This document shows, in pieces, positions 25,938 to 35,106 of a stretch of 64,000 bases of DNA. The position numbers and the translations under genes are program-made. The DNA comes from Acidicapsa acidisoli (GTDB taxonomy: Bacteria; Acidobacteriota; Terriglobia; Terriglobales; Acidobacteriaceae), in assembly GCF_025685625.1 (NCBI RefSeq), contig NZ_JAGSYI010000002.1, positions 806,001-870,000 on the forward strand. Reading direction: 5' to 3'. The first letter of the stretch is position 1. Each line of letters opens with the position of its first letter. The notes beneath the pieces were generated by a model. The model ran no database searches, was not told where the DNA came from, and saw nothing but the letters and a program-made list of their open reading frames with translations.

Positions 25938-27553
25938 TGTGGCAGGCTCCAGGCGTAGAGGCTGTCGCCGGCTCCGAAGACGATGTATTGTTTGCCGTCG
26001 AGGAGGTAGGTGATGATGCCGCCGGATTCGTTGGCTCCCAGTTCGTGATGCCAGAGGATCTGGCCTTTATCGGCGCTGAAGATGATGGCGTTCTTCTGGT
26101 CGTCTCCGGTGATGAGGAGATTGGTCGCGGTGGTCAGGATGCTGGGGCCGAGAGTCGTGGGGGCATTGTTCAGGTTTGGATAGACGTGTCGCCAGACGGC
26201 TTTGCCGGTAAGCGGGTCGATGGCTTGGAGGACTCGCTCGGATGGGCCGATTCCCTCGCCTGTGCCGCCGTAGCCGGAAGGCTGATCGCTGTCGTCGGTG
26301 AGATAGTAGATAGCCTTGCCTTCGACTGAGTTCACGTAGACCAGGCCGGTGTTTGGATTGTAGGCAGGGGCTTGCCAGTTGGTGGCGTTGACGATGTTGA
26401 TGGACCCGCCGACGGTGGGGTCTTTGTCCGGGATAGGGATCGGTTCGCCTTGCGGCGAGAGTCCGGAGGAATAATCGAGCGGGACATAGGGCTTGACGAC
26501 GAGGTATTTGCCGGTGACGCGGTCGAGGGTTACGAAGAAACCGTTGCGGGCTGCCTGCGCGAGCAGTTTGCGCGGCTTCCCACTTACGACGCGGTCGAAG
26601 AGGATGGGTGCGGTGGTGTTGTCGAAGTCATGCGTGTCATGAGGCGAGACCTGGAAGTACCACTTCAGTTCGCCGGTGTCGGCGTCGAGGGCGACGATGG
26701 ATTCGGTCCATAGATTGGCGCCGGGACGTCCCTGGCCGGCGAAGACCGGGTTAGTGTTGCCGGTGGGCCAGTAGAGCAGGTTTAGCGCGGGATCGTAGGT
26801 GCCGGGCATCCACGTCATACCGCCGCCGTGCTCGGATGCCGGTTCGTTGGGCCAGGTGGTCAGCGCGGGATCGCCTTTGCGGGGTGTAGACCACCAGGTC
26901 CATTGGAGATTGCCTGTGATGGGGTCGAAGGAATCGAGGAAGCCGGGCATGTCCATCGCATCGCCGCCTACGCCGATGATGACGTGGTTCTTGACGATGA
27001 GAGGCGCGGAGGTCGAGAAGTATTGCTTGCGGGCGTCGGCGTAGTTCTTCTTCCAAAGCTCCTGGCCGGTATTGGCGTTCAGCGCGATGAGCCAGTTGTC
27101 GGGCGTCTGAAAGAAAAGTGTTGTCTTCCAGATACCGACTCCGCGCTGGCCTACGAGATGGCCGCCGTGATCGACCCAGTCGTAGTGCCAGATCGGGTTT
27201 CCGGTGCGCGCGTTAAGGGCCCAGATGTGATCGGGAATCGTGATGTAGAGGATTCCACCGACTAGCAAGGGTGTGCACTTGATGATGGGAACGGGCGCGC
27301 CTCGCTGGGCACCCACGTCGGTGATCTTGTAGACCCATTGCTGGGTGAGATGTCTTACATTGGACGGCGCTATTTGGGTGAGCGTGCTGTAGCGCCTGCC
27401 GCTGTAATCTCCGTTGAAGGTGGGCCAACTGGTAATGGGGGCTTTGCCAATGATGCCGGGGTCAACCGAAGCATTGGGTGACGCATGTGGGACAGGGGGC
27501 GCTGCGCCTGCGAGAGTCGCGGTTGCAATGAGGATGCCGGTGGCGAGTCTCAT
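25934..27553 (-). CDS. PQQ-dependent dehydrogenase, periplasmic
   Basis: The 539-residue quinoprotein has a signal peptide (about 1-17) and the eight-bladed propeller pattern of membrane-independent PQQ dehydrogenases: WPTFNGDYSGRRYSTLTQI, then repeated blade motifs such as ALNARTGNPIWHYDW, ALNANTGQELWKK, ALDADTGELKWYFQ and AIDPLTGKAVWRH. It oxidises alcohols or sugars and passes electrons to a cytochrome. Its ATG overlaps the stop of the cytochrome c gene. No fused cytochrome domain is present, so the neighbour is the likely acceptor. The substrate cannot be read out. Confidence 0.88.
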   Translation of the reverse strand: MRLATGILIATATLAGAAPPVPHASPNASVDPGIIGKAPITSWPTFNGDYSGRRYSTLTQIAPSNVRHLTQQWVYKITDVGAQRGAPVPIIKCTPLLVGGILYITIPDHIWALNARTGNPIWHYDWVDHGGHLVGQRGVGIWKTTLFFQTPDNWLIALNANTGQELWKKNYADARKQYFSTSAPLIVKNHVIIGVGGDAMDMPGFLDSFDPITGNLQWTWWSTPRKGDPALTTWPNEPASEHGGGMTWMPGTYDPALNLLYWPTGNTNPVFAGQGRPGANLWTESIVALDADTGELKWYFQVSPHDTHDFDNTTAPILFDRVVSGKPRKLLAQAARNGFFVTLDRVTGKYLVVKPYVPLDYSSGLSPQGEPIPIPDKDPTVGGSINIVNATNWQAPAYNPNTGLVYVNSVEGKAIYYLTDDSDQPSGYGGTGEGIGPSERVLQAIDPLTGKAVWRHVYPNLNNAPTTLGPSILTTATNLLITGDDQKNAIIFSADKGQILWHHELGANESGGIITYLLDGKQYIVFGAGDSLYAWSLPQ

Positions 27554-28401
27554 TGCAGCGTCTCCAGGTAGGCGGTGACGTTGTGCATATCTTCGTTGGT
27601 GAGCGACTGGATTATCTGATGGTGTGCTGCGAGTGGATCTTGCATTTCGACCTGTACACCGGGCGTGCGGTCGACGATGTGTGTCTGGCCAGTGTGATCG
27701 ATGAGCGTGATGCGAAAGTCGCTGATTTGTGTGACTCGCCCGGTTAGGGTTGCGCCCTCGGGGGTTTTCACGGTTGCGGTGAGGGCCAGAGATTCGTTGG
27801 TAGAACGGATCGGCCAGATCCAGCCGCGCTGTAGTTGTTCGGGTAGGCGGAAGCGGCTGCCGATGTGCGCGAAGGCTCCAGGGGCGTGGCAGGAGACGCA
27901 GTGGGACGAGACGTATTCGCGGCCCCTTTCTTCGTTGCCTACGAGGATGTTGAGCACATGATAAGCGCCCCGATTGGCCACTTCCTCGACTTGGACATGC
28001 ACGAATTCGGCGATGTCCTTGAGCTGGTCTTCGGGCATGGTGGCGAAGGCGGGCATGCCTTTTTCCGGACGGCCCATTTTCAGGAACTCCGCGAGATGTT
28101 CGCCATGATCGTCTTTGAGCACCTCATCGGAGGTGATGAGGCTGGCTCCGGTTGCGCCGCGGGCCTGCGGGCCGTGGCAGAAGGCGCAGTTCTGCTGGTA
28201 GAGCGGCGCGCCGCGTGCTGCGGCGACTTTGTCCGGCTCAGGGCCGAGACCGAGAAAGGTGCGCGTGGCGGCGGCTCGCTGGTCTGGCGTTGTGCTCTGG
28301 GAGGCGGGCTGAGCGCCGTTCGGCAATTGCTGGCTGATTGCGATCTCCGCAAGGATTACGACGGCTCCGGCGAGCAGTGCTCGGACGACCGGATAGCGCA
28401 T
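27550..28401 (-). CDS. Diheme cytochrome c, likely electron acceptor of the PQQ dehydrogenase
   Basis: The 283-residue protein has an N-terminal signal or anchor helix (VVRALLAGAVVILAEI) and two heme-binding motifs: NCAFCHGPQ with Cys72, Cys75 and His76, and HCVSCHAPG with Cys168, Cys171 and His172. Candidate axial methionines lie in GRPEKGMPAF. The C-terminal part (about 195-283) looks like a beta-rich domain seen in quinoprotein-linked cytochromes. It overlaps the PQQ dehydrogenase start by 4 bases and leads the operon. AAAGGAA precedes its ATG. Confidence 0.88.
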   Translation of the reverse strand: MRYPVVRALLAGAVVILAEIAISQQLPNGAQPASQSTTPDQRAAATRTFLGLGPEPDKVAAARGAPLYQQNCAFCHGPQARGATGASLITSDEVLKDDHGEHLAEFLKMGRPEKGMPAFATMPEDQLKDIAEFVHVQVEEVANRGAYHVLNILVGNEERGREYVSSHCVSCHAPGAFAHIGSRFRLPEQLQRGWIWPIRSTNESLALTATVKTPEGATLTGRVTQISDFRITLIDHTGQTHIVDRTPGVQVEMQDPLAAHHQIIQSLTNEDMHNVTAYLETLQ

Positions 28402-28521
28402 GCCTGAAGTTCCTTTCTCGATAGGTCACTTCGCTTGAAATAAATACGGACGCATTCCGTGCCGTGCAGTCGCCCGCCGCAAGTATACAAATACATCCCG
28501 GTTTGGGCGACCCGGGGCGAG

Positions 28522-28556
28522 AACGCACCGAATTACGGCCCGGATAAAGGTGCGTT
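28522..28556. promoter_or_regulatory. Inverted repeat in divergent promoter region
   Basis: AACGCACC (28522-28529) and GGTGCGTT (28549-28556) form a perfect 8-bp inverted repeat with a 19-base spacer, between the divergent cytochrome and M61 peptidase genes. It could be a regulator site for either. Nothing more can be said. Confidence 0.35.
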
Positions 28557-28649
28557 AAAGACACTTTGAATTTAATTCGCTGCTTCGAATCCGGGGGAGG
28601 GTATGATGCACAGATAATCTTTAATCCGACTTTTTGATGGAGCGTGTGC

Positions 28650-30509
28650 ATGGAAAACTGCAGACTTCGCCTTTTTGTGTTCCTCGCTGTGATCTGTTCC
28701 GTGGCCGCTGCTTCGACGGCTGCTGAGACCATTTCGCTCAAGGTGGATGCAACCAAAACTCCGCAGAAGATTTTGCGCGTTCATCTGACGATGGCGGTCA
28801 AGGCAGGCCCGCTTACGCTGTACTATCCGAAGTGGATTCCCGGCGAGCACGGGCCGGATGGTCCCATCGCAAGCCTTGCGGGGCTCAAATTCGAGGGCGG
28901 CGGGAAGGCCATTCCGTGGAAGCGCGACCTGCTCGACGCATTCACCTTTCATGTGGAGATTCCCTCTGGCGTAACGCAGTTGGAGGCGGACTATGACTAC
29001 ATCGAGCCCCAGGGTGGGTCCGCTACGGACAAGCTGCTGGTGCTCGAATGGAATGAAGTGGCGCTCTATCCGGCTGGCACGGCTGCGGAGCAGTTGAGCT
29101 ATGAGGCAAAGCTTGTGATGCCGGATGGCTGGAAATTCGGCACGTCTTTGCCAGTGGAGGGGCAGTCGGGAAATCAGGTTTCCTTTGTGCCGATTTCTCT
29201 GGATCTGCTGGTGGATTCTCCGGTGATTGCCGGCGAATACTATCGCGCTATCGATCTCACTCCGCCGGGCGAGCCGATTCATCATGAGATTGACATGGTC
29301 GCAGACAGCGAGGCCGCGCTCGACATGAGCCCGGAGATTCAGAAGCAGATGACGAATCTGGTCGCTGAGTCGGGCAAGCTTTTTGGGGCACGCCATTATC
29401 GGGACTACCATTTTCTCTTTACGCTGAGCGATCATGTTGCGCATTTTGGGCTGGAGCATCATGAGTCGAATGACAGCCGTCTGCCGGAGCGCACCTTGAT
29501 CTCTCCGGATGCGGGCATGGCGCTGGGAGGTCTGCTGGCGCATGAATTTGCGCACTCATGGAATGGCAAGTTTCGGCGTCCTGCGGACCTGACGGTCGCT
29601 TACTATGAAGAGCCGATGAAGACCGATCTGCTGTGGGGTTATGAGGGGCTGACGGATTTCGTGGGACCTTTGCTGGCTGCGCGCAGCGGTCTTTGGACAC
29701 CGGAACAATATCACCAGTATCTGGCCAGCATCGCGGCGATGCTTGGTCCTGGCAGACCTGGCCGCACCTGGCGGCCATTGCTCGATACCGCCGTCGCTGT
29801 GCCGGGGTTCGGTTTTGGGGGCGGCAGCGGCTATCCGAGTTGGCGGCGTGGAAGCGATTACTACGACGAAGGCGATCTGCTTTGGCTTGAGGTTGCGACC
29901 ATTATCCATCGGGAGACGCACGGGCTGAAGTCGATTGATGACTTTTGCCACGCGTTTCATGGAGGCGCCAATCAAGGTCCGCAGGTTAGGACATATACCT
30001 TCGAGCAACTGGTGAGCGATCTGAATGCTGTCGCGCCTTTTGACTGGGCTGCGTTCTTTCACACGAGGCTTGATTCGACCTCCGCCGATGCGCCAGTTGG
30101 CGGAATTGAGAACGCGGGTTGGAAGGTGGTCATGAATGGGGAGCCAGCGAAGTTGCCAGGACGACGCGGCAACATGGATGACATCTACTCGATCGGTCTG
30201 CAGGTTGGCAGTGACGGAACGGTGACGGATGCTCTCGTCGGAGGTCCTGCGTTCGAAGCGGGCATCTCGTCGGGGATGAAGGTCATTGGTGTGAATGGCC
30301 GCGTTTACACGCACGATTTACTTGAGGACGCGATCAAGACTACAAAAGACGGTGACCACCCTGTGACTCTTCTTGTGGTCGTAAACGACTACTTCCAGAC
30401 ATCGACGATCCACTATAACGGTGGCGAGCGTTACCCGCATCTGGTGCGGGATGATTCAAAGCCGGATTATCTGGACGACATGATCAAGGCGCAGGCTGCG
30501 CATCTATAA
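28650..30509 (+). CDS. M61 glycyl-aminopeptidase-family metallopeptidase with PDZ domain
   Basis: The 619-residue exported peptidase has a signal peptide (about 1-25). Its N-terminal beta domain contains LYYPKWIPGEHGP. The zinc site is HEFAHSWNGKFRRP with His298, Glu299 and His302, and ETHGLKS-type helices follow. A C-terminal PDZ domain (about 530-600: VGGPAFEAGISSGMKVIGVNG) completes the M61 architecture. These enzymes cleave peptides after N-terminal Gly or Ala. ATG 28650 is preferred to the GTGs six and four bases upstream. It is monocistronic. Confidence 0.9.
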   Translation: MENCRLRLFVFLAVICSVAAASTAAETISLKVDATKTPQKILRVHLTMAVKAGPLTLYYPKWIPGEHGPDGPIASLAGLKFEGGGKAIPWKRDLLDAFTFHVEIPSGVTQLEADYDYIEPQGGSATDKLLVLEWNEVALYPAGTAAEQLSYEAKLVMPDGWKFGTSLPVEGQSGNQVSFVPISLDLLVDSPVIAGEYYRAIDLTPPGEPIHHEIDMVADSEAALDMSPEIQKQMTNLVAESGKLFGARHYRDYHFLFTLSDHVAHFGLEHHESNDSRLPERTLISPDAGMALGGLLAHEFAHSWNGKFRRPADLTVAYYEEPMKTDLLWGYEGLTDFVGPLLAARSGLWTPEQYHQYLASIAAMLGPGRPGRTWRPLLDTAVAVPGFGFGGGSGYPSWRRGSDYYDEGDLLWLEVATIIHRETHGLKSIDDFCHAFHGGANQGPQVRTYTFEQLVSDLNAVAPFDWAAFFHTRLDSTSADAPVGGIENAGWKVVMNGEPAKLPGRRGNMDDIYSIGLQVGSDGTVTDALVGGPAFEAGISSGMKVIGVNGRVYTHDLLEDAIKTTKDGDHPVTLLVVVNDYFQTSTIHYNGGERYPHLVRDDSKPDYLDDMIKAQAAHL

Positions 30510-30552
30510 ATTTGGCCGCCTCTTTGACTGCGGCAATGCCGATTATTGCGGT

Positions 30553-31428
30553 TCAAAAGAGTACGGAGGGAAGCCACGCTCCTGCTGGATCGTTATATAG
30601 CCCGATGCTCATCAGAGTCATCGGCTGGACGACGCGCAGACCGTTGGCCAGACACCAGCGCAGGAGAGCGCTATTGCGGGAAGGTACGAGAATTCCCGAT
30701 CCGGCTAAGGATTCTGCGGATACGATGAGGGACTGCAGGTCAAGATTCGTCTCTGCCGTGGAATGGCCAAAGAAGCCGAGGTGCGATGTATAGCCGGTGA
30801 TGCGGCCGGCGCGCTCCACCACGCACGCTGTACCGTGCTCGATTGCCTGTGCCAAGTCGACACCGCGGTCGAAGCCGTGAACTTGGTGCGACAGAGCGTT
30901 GCAGGCGCTTAAATCATCTGGTGTGGCCGGCCGCGCATGGCATCCCGTGATACTCCGTTCGAGGGTTCGTCCCTGCACACAACTCAGGGGTTCGCGGATG
31001 TCAAAGCCCAGCGACGTATAAAGCGAAAGCGAACGATTGTGAAAAGCGGCCTGGACGAGCCGAACACCAGCTGCGCCGCGCTCGCTTGCTCGATCCAGAA
31101 CGGCTTGCATCAGTTTGCGGCCTGCTCCGAGATTCTGCGTTGCGGGGTCGATGGTGATGGGGCCGACGCCCATAATGATGGAGCGCTCATCAAGGCCGTT
31201 GCTACCGACGATTCGGCCTTCGCTTTCGGCCACTACGCAAAAGAAGCCGGGACTTGAAAACAATGTCGAAAGCAAGCCGACTGCGGCCTCTGGTCCGGGA
31301 AAATCGCAGGGAAAGCCGTGAGCTGCATTGATGGAGGCAAACGCGTCGTAGCAGATCTGGCCGCAGACAGGGCCGTCCTCTGCTTTGGCGGGCCGCACCA
31401 CTACCTCGGACTTTATCTTCGACGACAT
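30553..31428 (-). CDS. GNAT-family N-acetyltransferase
   Basis: The 291-residue protein has an N-terminal GNAT domain (about 8-150) with VVAESEGRIVGSNGL, the acetyl-CoA loop PATQNLGAGRKLMQAV and NRSLSLYTSLGF. A second, more diverged GNAT-like half (about 155-290) follows. The architecture is that of double-GNAT proteins whose substrates are mostly unknown. It follows hypB by 102 bases in the opposite reading order (downstream on the same strand) and may be co-transcribed with the tail of the hyp genes. Confidence 0.78.
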   Translation of the reverse strand: MSSKIKSEVVVRPAKAEDGPVCGQICYDAFASINAAHGFPCDFPGPEAAVGLLSTLFSSPGFFCVVAESEGRIVGSNGLDERSIIMGVGPITIDPATQNLGAGRKLMQAVLDRASERGAAGVRLVQAAFHNRSLSLYTSLGFDIREPLSCVQGRTLERSITGCHARPATPDDLSACNALSHQVHGFDRGVDLAQAIEHGTACVVERAGRITGYTSHLGFFGHSTAETNLDLQSLIVSAESLAGSGILVPSRNSALLRWCLANGLRVVQPMTLMSIGLYNDPAGAWLPSVLF

Positions 31429-31530
31429 ATCGGAACAGCCTTTGATTTTTCAGGAAGTATAGCAGCCGCGCGGTTGCGCTCGTTGCAAGGTGGACGATGA
31501 TTGCAAATCAGTCCTGATGCGAGCGGAATC

Positions 31531-32214
31531 TTAAAATGCCACGGCTTCGCGCATTTCAGCAAGGCGCGCTGCGAGGAATTCCAGGAACTGCGGCATGCCT
31601 GCGCCGGTCTTGGCGGAAATGCTAAAGACGTCCATGCCGGGGCGCACGGCCTGGATGTTGGCGAGTGCGGCTGACGCGTCGAATTCGACTGCCTCGGCTA
31701 AGTCAGTCTTAGTGAAGATAGCTACATCGGCGCTGTTGAAGATGGTCGGGTACTTGAGGGGCTTGTCTTCACCTTCGGTGACTGAAAGCAATACAAGGCG
31801 CAGGTTTTCGCCGAGGTCGTAGGAGGATGGGCAGACGAGGTTGCCTACATTTTCGATGAAGAGGAAGTCGAGCTGGTTGAGGTCCCACTCATCCAGGGAT
31901 CTCTGCACCATGGCGGCTTCAAGGTGGCAGAGCGTACCGGTGGTGATCTGACGGACTGGCGCGTGGCTGCGGGCGAGGCGGAGGGCATCGTTTTCCGTTG
32001 CGAGATCGCCGACCAGCGCGGCCACGCGATAGTGTTCGCGGAGGATGGTCAGAATCTTTTCGAGGAACGCTGTTTTGCCCGAGCCGGGGCTGGAGACGAG
32101 GCTGACCACGAATACTCCGGCATTGCGAAATTGCTCGCGCAGGGCGCGCGCGATATGGTCGTTTTGCTTCAGCACATTCTTGCGAACTTCGATCAGGCGT
32201 GGTTCCTGCATCAT
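31531..32214 (-). CDS. hypB: HypB, GTPase for nickel insertion into hydrogenase
   Basis: HypB hydrolyses GTP to drive nickel delivery to the [NiFe] active site together with HypA. The 227-residue product has the P-loop SSPGSGKT, a VGDLATENDA switch region, the metal-site motif TGTLCHLEAAM, ENVGNLVCP, and TKTDLAE for guanine recognition. It lacks the N-terminal His-rich nickel-storage region of some HypB proteins. ATG 32214 overlaps the hypA stop (ATGA). It is the last maturation gene of the cluster. Confidence 0.95.
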   Translation of the reverse strand: MMQEPRLIEVRKNVLKQNDHIARALREQFRNAGVFVVSLVSSPGSGKTAFLEKILTILREHYRVAALVGDLATENDALRLARSHAPVRQITTGTLCHLEAAMVQRSLDEWDLNQLDFLFIENVGNLVCPSSYDLGENLRLVLLSVTEGEDKPLKYPTIFNSADVAIFTKTDLAEAVEFDASAALANIQAVRPGMDVFSISAKTGAGMPQFLEFLAARLAEMREAVAF

Positions 32215-32555
32215 GATTGGACCTCCAGTGCGGTGACTTCGAGTTCCCTTCCGCGAACGATCTCCGACGATGGCGCGCCGCATTGGGAGCAGCAAAACAT
32301 CTGGATGGTACTGAGTTCGCATTCGACCTTGCAGACGAGACAGAATATAACCACTGGGACTTCCTCGATCACCAGACGCGATTGTTTGAGCGGTGTATCG
32401 AAGGATGCCATCTCATACGACGCGATGAGCGATTCCTTGACTATGCCGGAGAGAGCTCCGAGCTTGAGATGCACTGCGTTGATACGCACGCCGCGCTGTT
32501 CGGCTTCTTGCTGAGCGAGGTCAACGATGCTCATCGCAATCGAGAGCTCATGCAT
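32211..32555 (-). CDS. hypA: HypA, nickel metallochaperone
   Basis: HypA binds nickel through its extreme N-terminus and works with HypB. The 114-residue protein starts MHELSIAMSIVDLA with the ligand His2, and has the zinc site CLVCKVE with CSQCGAPSSEIV. Start 32555 is fixed by the MHEL motif. The gene overlaps hypF by 8 bases upstream and hypB by 4 downstream, so hypF-hypA-hypB are coupled. Confidence 0.94.
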   Translation of the reverse strand: MHELSIAMSIVDLAQQEAEQRGVRINAVHLKLGALSGIVKESLIASYEMASFDTPLKQSRLVIEEVPVVIFCLVCKVECELSTIQMFCCSQCGAPSSEIVRGRELEVTALEVQS

Positions 32556-34869
32556 CGGGATTCTCCTTCGCTTCCTCGCGTGAGGCGCAAACCATTGTCG
32601 CAGATTCGGAGGCTGCTGAGGCGGCGAATGCTGCGAGCGTTGCCTGGCCGAGGCTGATTCCACCATCGTTGGGCGGGACGGCATGGTTGGTCCAGACGTG
32701 AATGGAAGTCTGCTGGAAGAGCGAATGAATTTGGGAGAGCAGGAGTTCGTTCTGGAAGACTCCTCCGGACAGGACTGCGGCGTTCAAACGATGCGCCCGG
32801 CAAAGATCGACAACGCAATCGCGCAGGGTTGTTGCCAACGATAGGTGAAATGCGCGCGCGATCTCGCGGATGTCTCGTCCGCGCTGGCGGTCGGAGATGA
32901 CGGATTGCAGTAACGGACGAAAATCGAGTTCGGAGCCTATGAATGGAAAAGCGTAAGCCTCGGCGTGGGTTACGCTGCGGGCGAGGTGTTCGAGCCACAT
33001 GGCGGCCTGGCCTTCGAATGAGATTTCGCGAGTGAAGCCGAGCAGGGCCGCGACTGCATCGAAGAGGCGGCCGATCGAGGTGGTGGGGAAGGTGCGGACG
33101 CCTTTGGTCACGAGTTCCACGGCCATATTGAAGCGGGCGGGAAAGTTGAAGGGCGTTGCGGTCATATCTGGCAATGGATCGAGTTGAGCGAGAAATCCAG
33201 CGGCGGCCTGCACTGGGAATCGCGCCGCCGCGTCTCCACCGGGCAGAGCTGCTGAGCGAAGATGCGCTACTCGTTCGAAACCCTCGCTGACGGAGCCGAC
33301 GAAGAATTCGCCGCCCCAGATGCTGCCGTCGTCTCCGTAACCGGTGCCGTCGAAGCTTACGCCGACGACGCGCGTTTGCCATTCGCCGCGCTCGGCCAAT
33401 GCTGATGCGATGTGTGCGCGGTGGTGTTGCATGGCGACGCTTTGTTGCGCATTTAATTCAGAGGCGTACATCGTGGAGGCATATTGGGGATGACTGTCAT
33501 GCACGAGGAGCAGATCGTTCCAATTTATCTCGTACATGGAGACCAGATCTGAGATCGTTTCCTGAAATGCGCGGAAGGCGTGAAAGTGATCGAGGTCTCC
33601 GATGTGCTGGCTGACGAATGCCTGGCCATCTACGACGAGAGTAATCGTGTTTTTGAGGTCTGCGCCGAGGGCGAGAATGGGGCGATTGGTGGGTAAGGAT
33701 GCCACGGCTCCGGGAGCGTAGCCGCGTGCGCGCCGCAGGATCACTGGGCCAAAGGCTCCGTCGTGGATGACTGAATCGTCGACGCGGCGGGCGATGGGGC
33801 GTTCGCCGATGAGGAATGCGTCGGCTATACCGTTCAGGCTTTCGAGAGCGTCTTCTTCTTCGAAGGCAATGGGTTCGCTGGAGCGGTTGGCTGAGGTCAT
33901 GACAAGGGCTTCGGGTGCTCCTGCTGCGAAGAGCAAGTGTTGCAGAGGCGTATACGGCAGCATGACTCCGAGATCGTCGTTGTCCGGGGCTACGCCGGGC
34001 AGGTTGATTCGGGCGGGGGCGAGGACGATTGGATGGGCTATGGAGGTGATCAATTGCTCGGCCTGCGGCGAGAGCGTTACGAGCGTTCGTGCAACATCGA
34101 GATTTCTGGCCATGACCGCGAAGGGCTTTTCCTTGCGGAATTTTCTCTCGCGCAGTGCGGCGTTGGCGGAGGCATTGAAGGCATCGCAGGCAAGGTGATA
34201 GCCGCCTAGTCCCTTCACTGCGACGATCTTGCCTTCGTGGAGAAGTTGGGCGGCGCGTCGGATTGCCTGTTGCGTCTCCGCGATGGTTTCACCTTGTTCG
34301 CACAGGTGAAATCCGGGGCCGCAACCAGGACAGGCGATGGGCTGGGCATGAAAGCGGCGGTCGGCTGGATTGTGATATTCGGCGTAGCAGCTTGCATCAA
34401 GCGGCCAGGAGCGCATGGTGGTATTGGGCCGATCGTAGGGCAGTGCGAGGACGACGCTGTAGCGCGGTCCGCAATTAGTGCAGTTGATGTAAGGGTACAA
34501 GTAGCGCCGGTCGGCCGGATTGAAGAGTTCGTTGAGGCAATCGGAACATACGGGCAGGTCGTGAGAGATGCGTACTGTGGGCCGTTCGTTGCGTTGGCTC
34601 TCGCGAATGCTAAAGCCGCGGAAGCTTTGGACTGCAACGGTTTCAATCTCGACTACGGAGACCTGGGCGGCTGCCGGAGGATGGATGCGCATTTCGTCGA
34701 CGAAGGACTCGAGGTCAGGTTTGGGACCCTCGACGTGAATCTCTACGCCCTGCTCGCCGTTCAGTACCCATCCGAAGAGGCCAAGGCTATGTGCGATTCG
34801 ATAAACAAAGGGACGGAATCCGACGCCTTGCACCACGCCGCGCACGCGAATGGAATAGGCAGTCAACAT
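32548..34869 (-). CDS. hypF: HypF, carbamoyltransferase for hydrogenase cyanide ligand synthesis
   Basis: HypF makes the carbamoyl group that HypE turns into the CN ligands of the active-site iron. The 773-residue protein has the full domain order: acylphosphatase (about 1-90, GVVQGVGFRPFVYRIA), and two zinc-finger motifs (CSDCLNELFNPADRRY with CTNCGPRY, and CYAEYHNPADRRF with CPGCGPGF). A YrdC-like domain (RRAAQLLHEGKIVAVKGLGGYHLACDA) and a Kae1-like C-terminal domain (AMQHHRAHIAS) follow. Length is normal. The gap to the upstream glutaredoxin-like gene is 3 bases. Confidence 0.95.
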   Translation of the reverse strand: MLTAYSIRVRGVVQGVGFRPFVYRIAHSLGLFGWVLNGEQGVEIHVEGPKPDLESFVDEMRIHPPAAAQVSVVEIETVAVQSFRGFSIRESQRNERPTVRISHDLPVCSDCLNELFNPADRRYLYPYINCTNCGPRYSVVLALPYDRPNTTMRSWPLDASCYAEYHNPADRRFHAQPIACPGCGPGFHLCEQGETIAETQQAIRRAAQLLHEGKIVAVKGLGGYHLACDAFNASANAALRERKFRKEKPFAVMARNLDVARTLVTLSPQAEQLITSIAHPIVLAPARINLPGVAPDNDDLGVMLPYTPLQHLLFAAGAPEALVMTSANRSSEPIAFEEEDALESLNGIADAFLIGERPIARRVDDSVIHDGAFGPVILRRARGYAPGAVASLPTNRPILALGADLKNTITLVVDGQAFVSQHIGDLDHFHAFRAFQETISDLVSMYEINWNDLLLVHDSHPQYASTMYASELNAQQSVAMQHHRAHIASALAERGEWQTRVVGVSFDGTGYGDDGSIWGGEFFVGSVSEGFERVAHLRSAALPGGDAAARFPVQAAAGFLAQLDPLPDMTATPFNFPARFNMAVELVTKGVRTFPTTSIGRLFDAVAALLGFTREISFEGQAAMWLEHLARSVTHAEAYAFPFIGSELDFRPLLQSVISDRQRGRDIREIARAFHLSLATTLRDCVVDLCRAHRLNAAVLSGGVFQNELLLSQIHSLFQQTSIHVWTNHAVPPNDGGISLGQATLAAFAASAASESATMVCASREEAKENPDA

Positions 34870-34872
34870 GCC

Positions 34873-35106
34873 CTACGCTGGCCCCACGATGCAGCTTCTG
34901 CCTTGCCAGCCGATCTGGATGACTTTACCGTCTTCTACCAGAACCGGGACGCTGCGTGAGCCGCTCAATGCTCGCAAGCGGGTGTTGGCTTCCTTGTCGG
35001 TTTCCACGTCGTACTCGCGGAACTCACGATTGCGCCATTCGAGTGATTCGCGCATTTCCTGCGTGTAGGGGCATGTGGGGGAGCCATACAGCTCAAGCAC
35101 GGGCAT
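34873..35106 (-). CDS. Glutaredoxin-like protein (Uxx-star type) in the hyp operon
   Basis: A 77-residue thioredoxin-fold protein: MPVLELYGSPTCPYTQEMRESLEW, with the redox motif CPYT, then SRSVPVLVEDGKVIQIGWQG including the cis-Pro VPVLVEDG region. It resembles the Uxx-star glutaredoxin-like (seleno)protein group, in which the first motif residue can be selenocysteine. Here it is an ordinary Cys codon. The start overlaps the SIS-protein gene by 14 bases and the stop is 3 bases from hypF. Its position suggests a redox or iron/CO/CN-ligand role in hydrogenase maturation, which is inference. Confidence 0.75.
   Translation of the reverse strand: MPVLELYGSPTCPYTQEMRESLEWRNREFREYDVETDKEANTRLRALSGSRSVPVLVEDGKVIQIGWQGRSCIVGPA

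Noticed and set aside
32531-33382. A 283-codon minus-strand frame within hypF
   Set aside because: It overlaps the conserved Kae1-like part of HypF in another frame and is Arg/Ser-rich, typical of a shadow frame.
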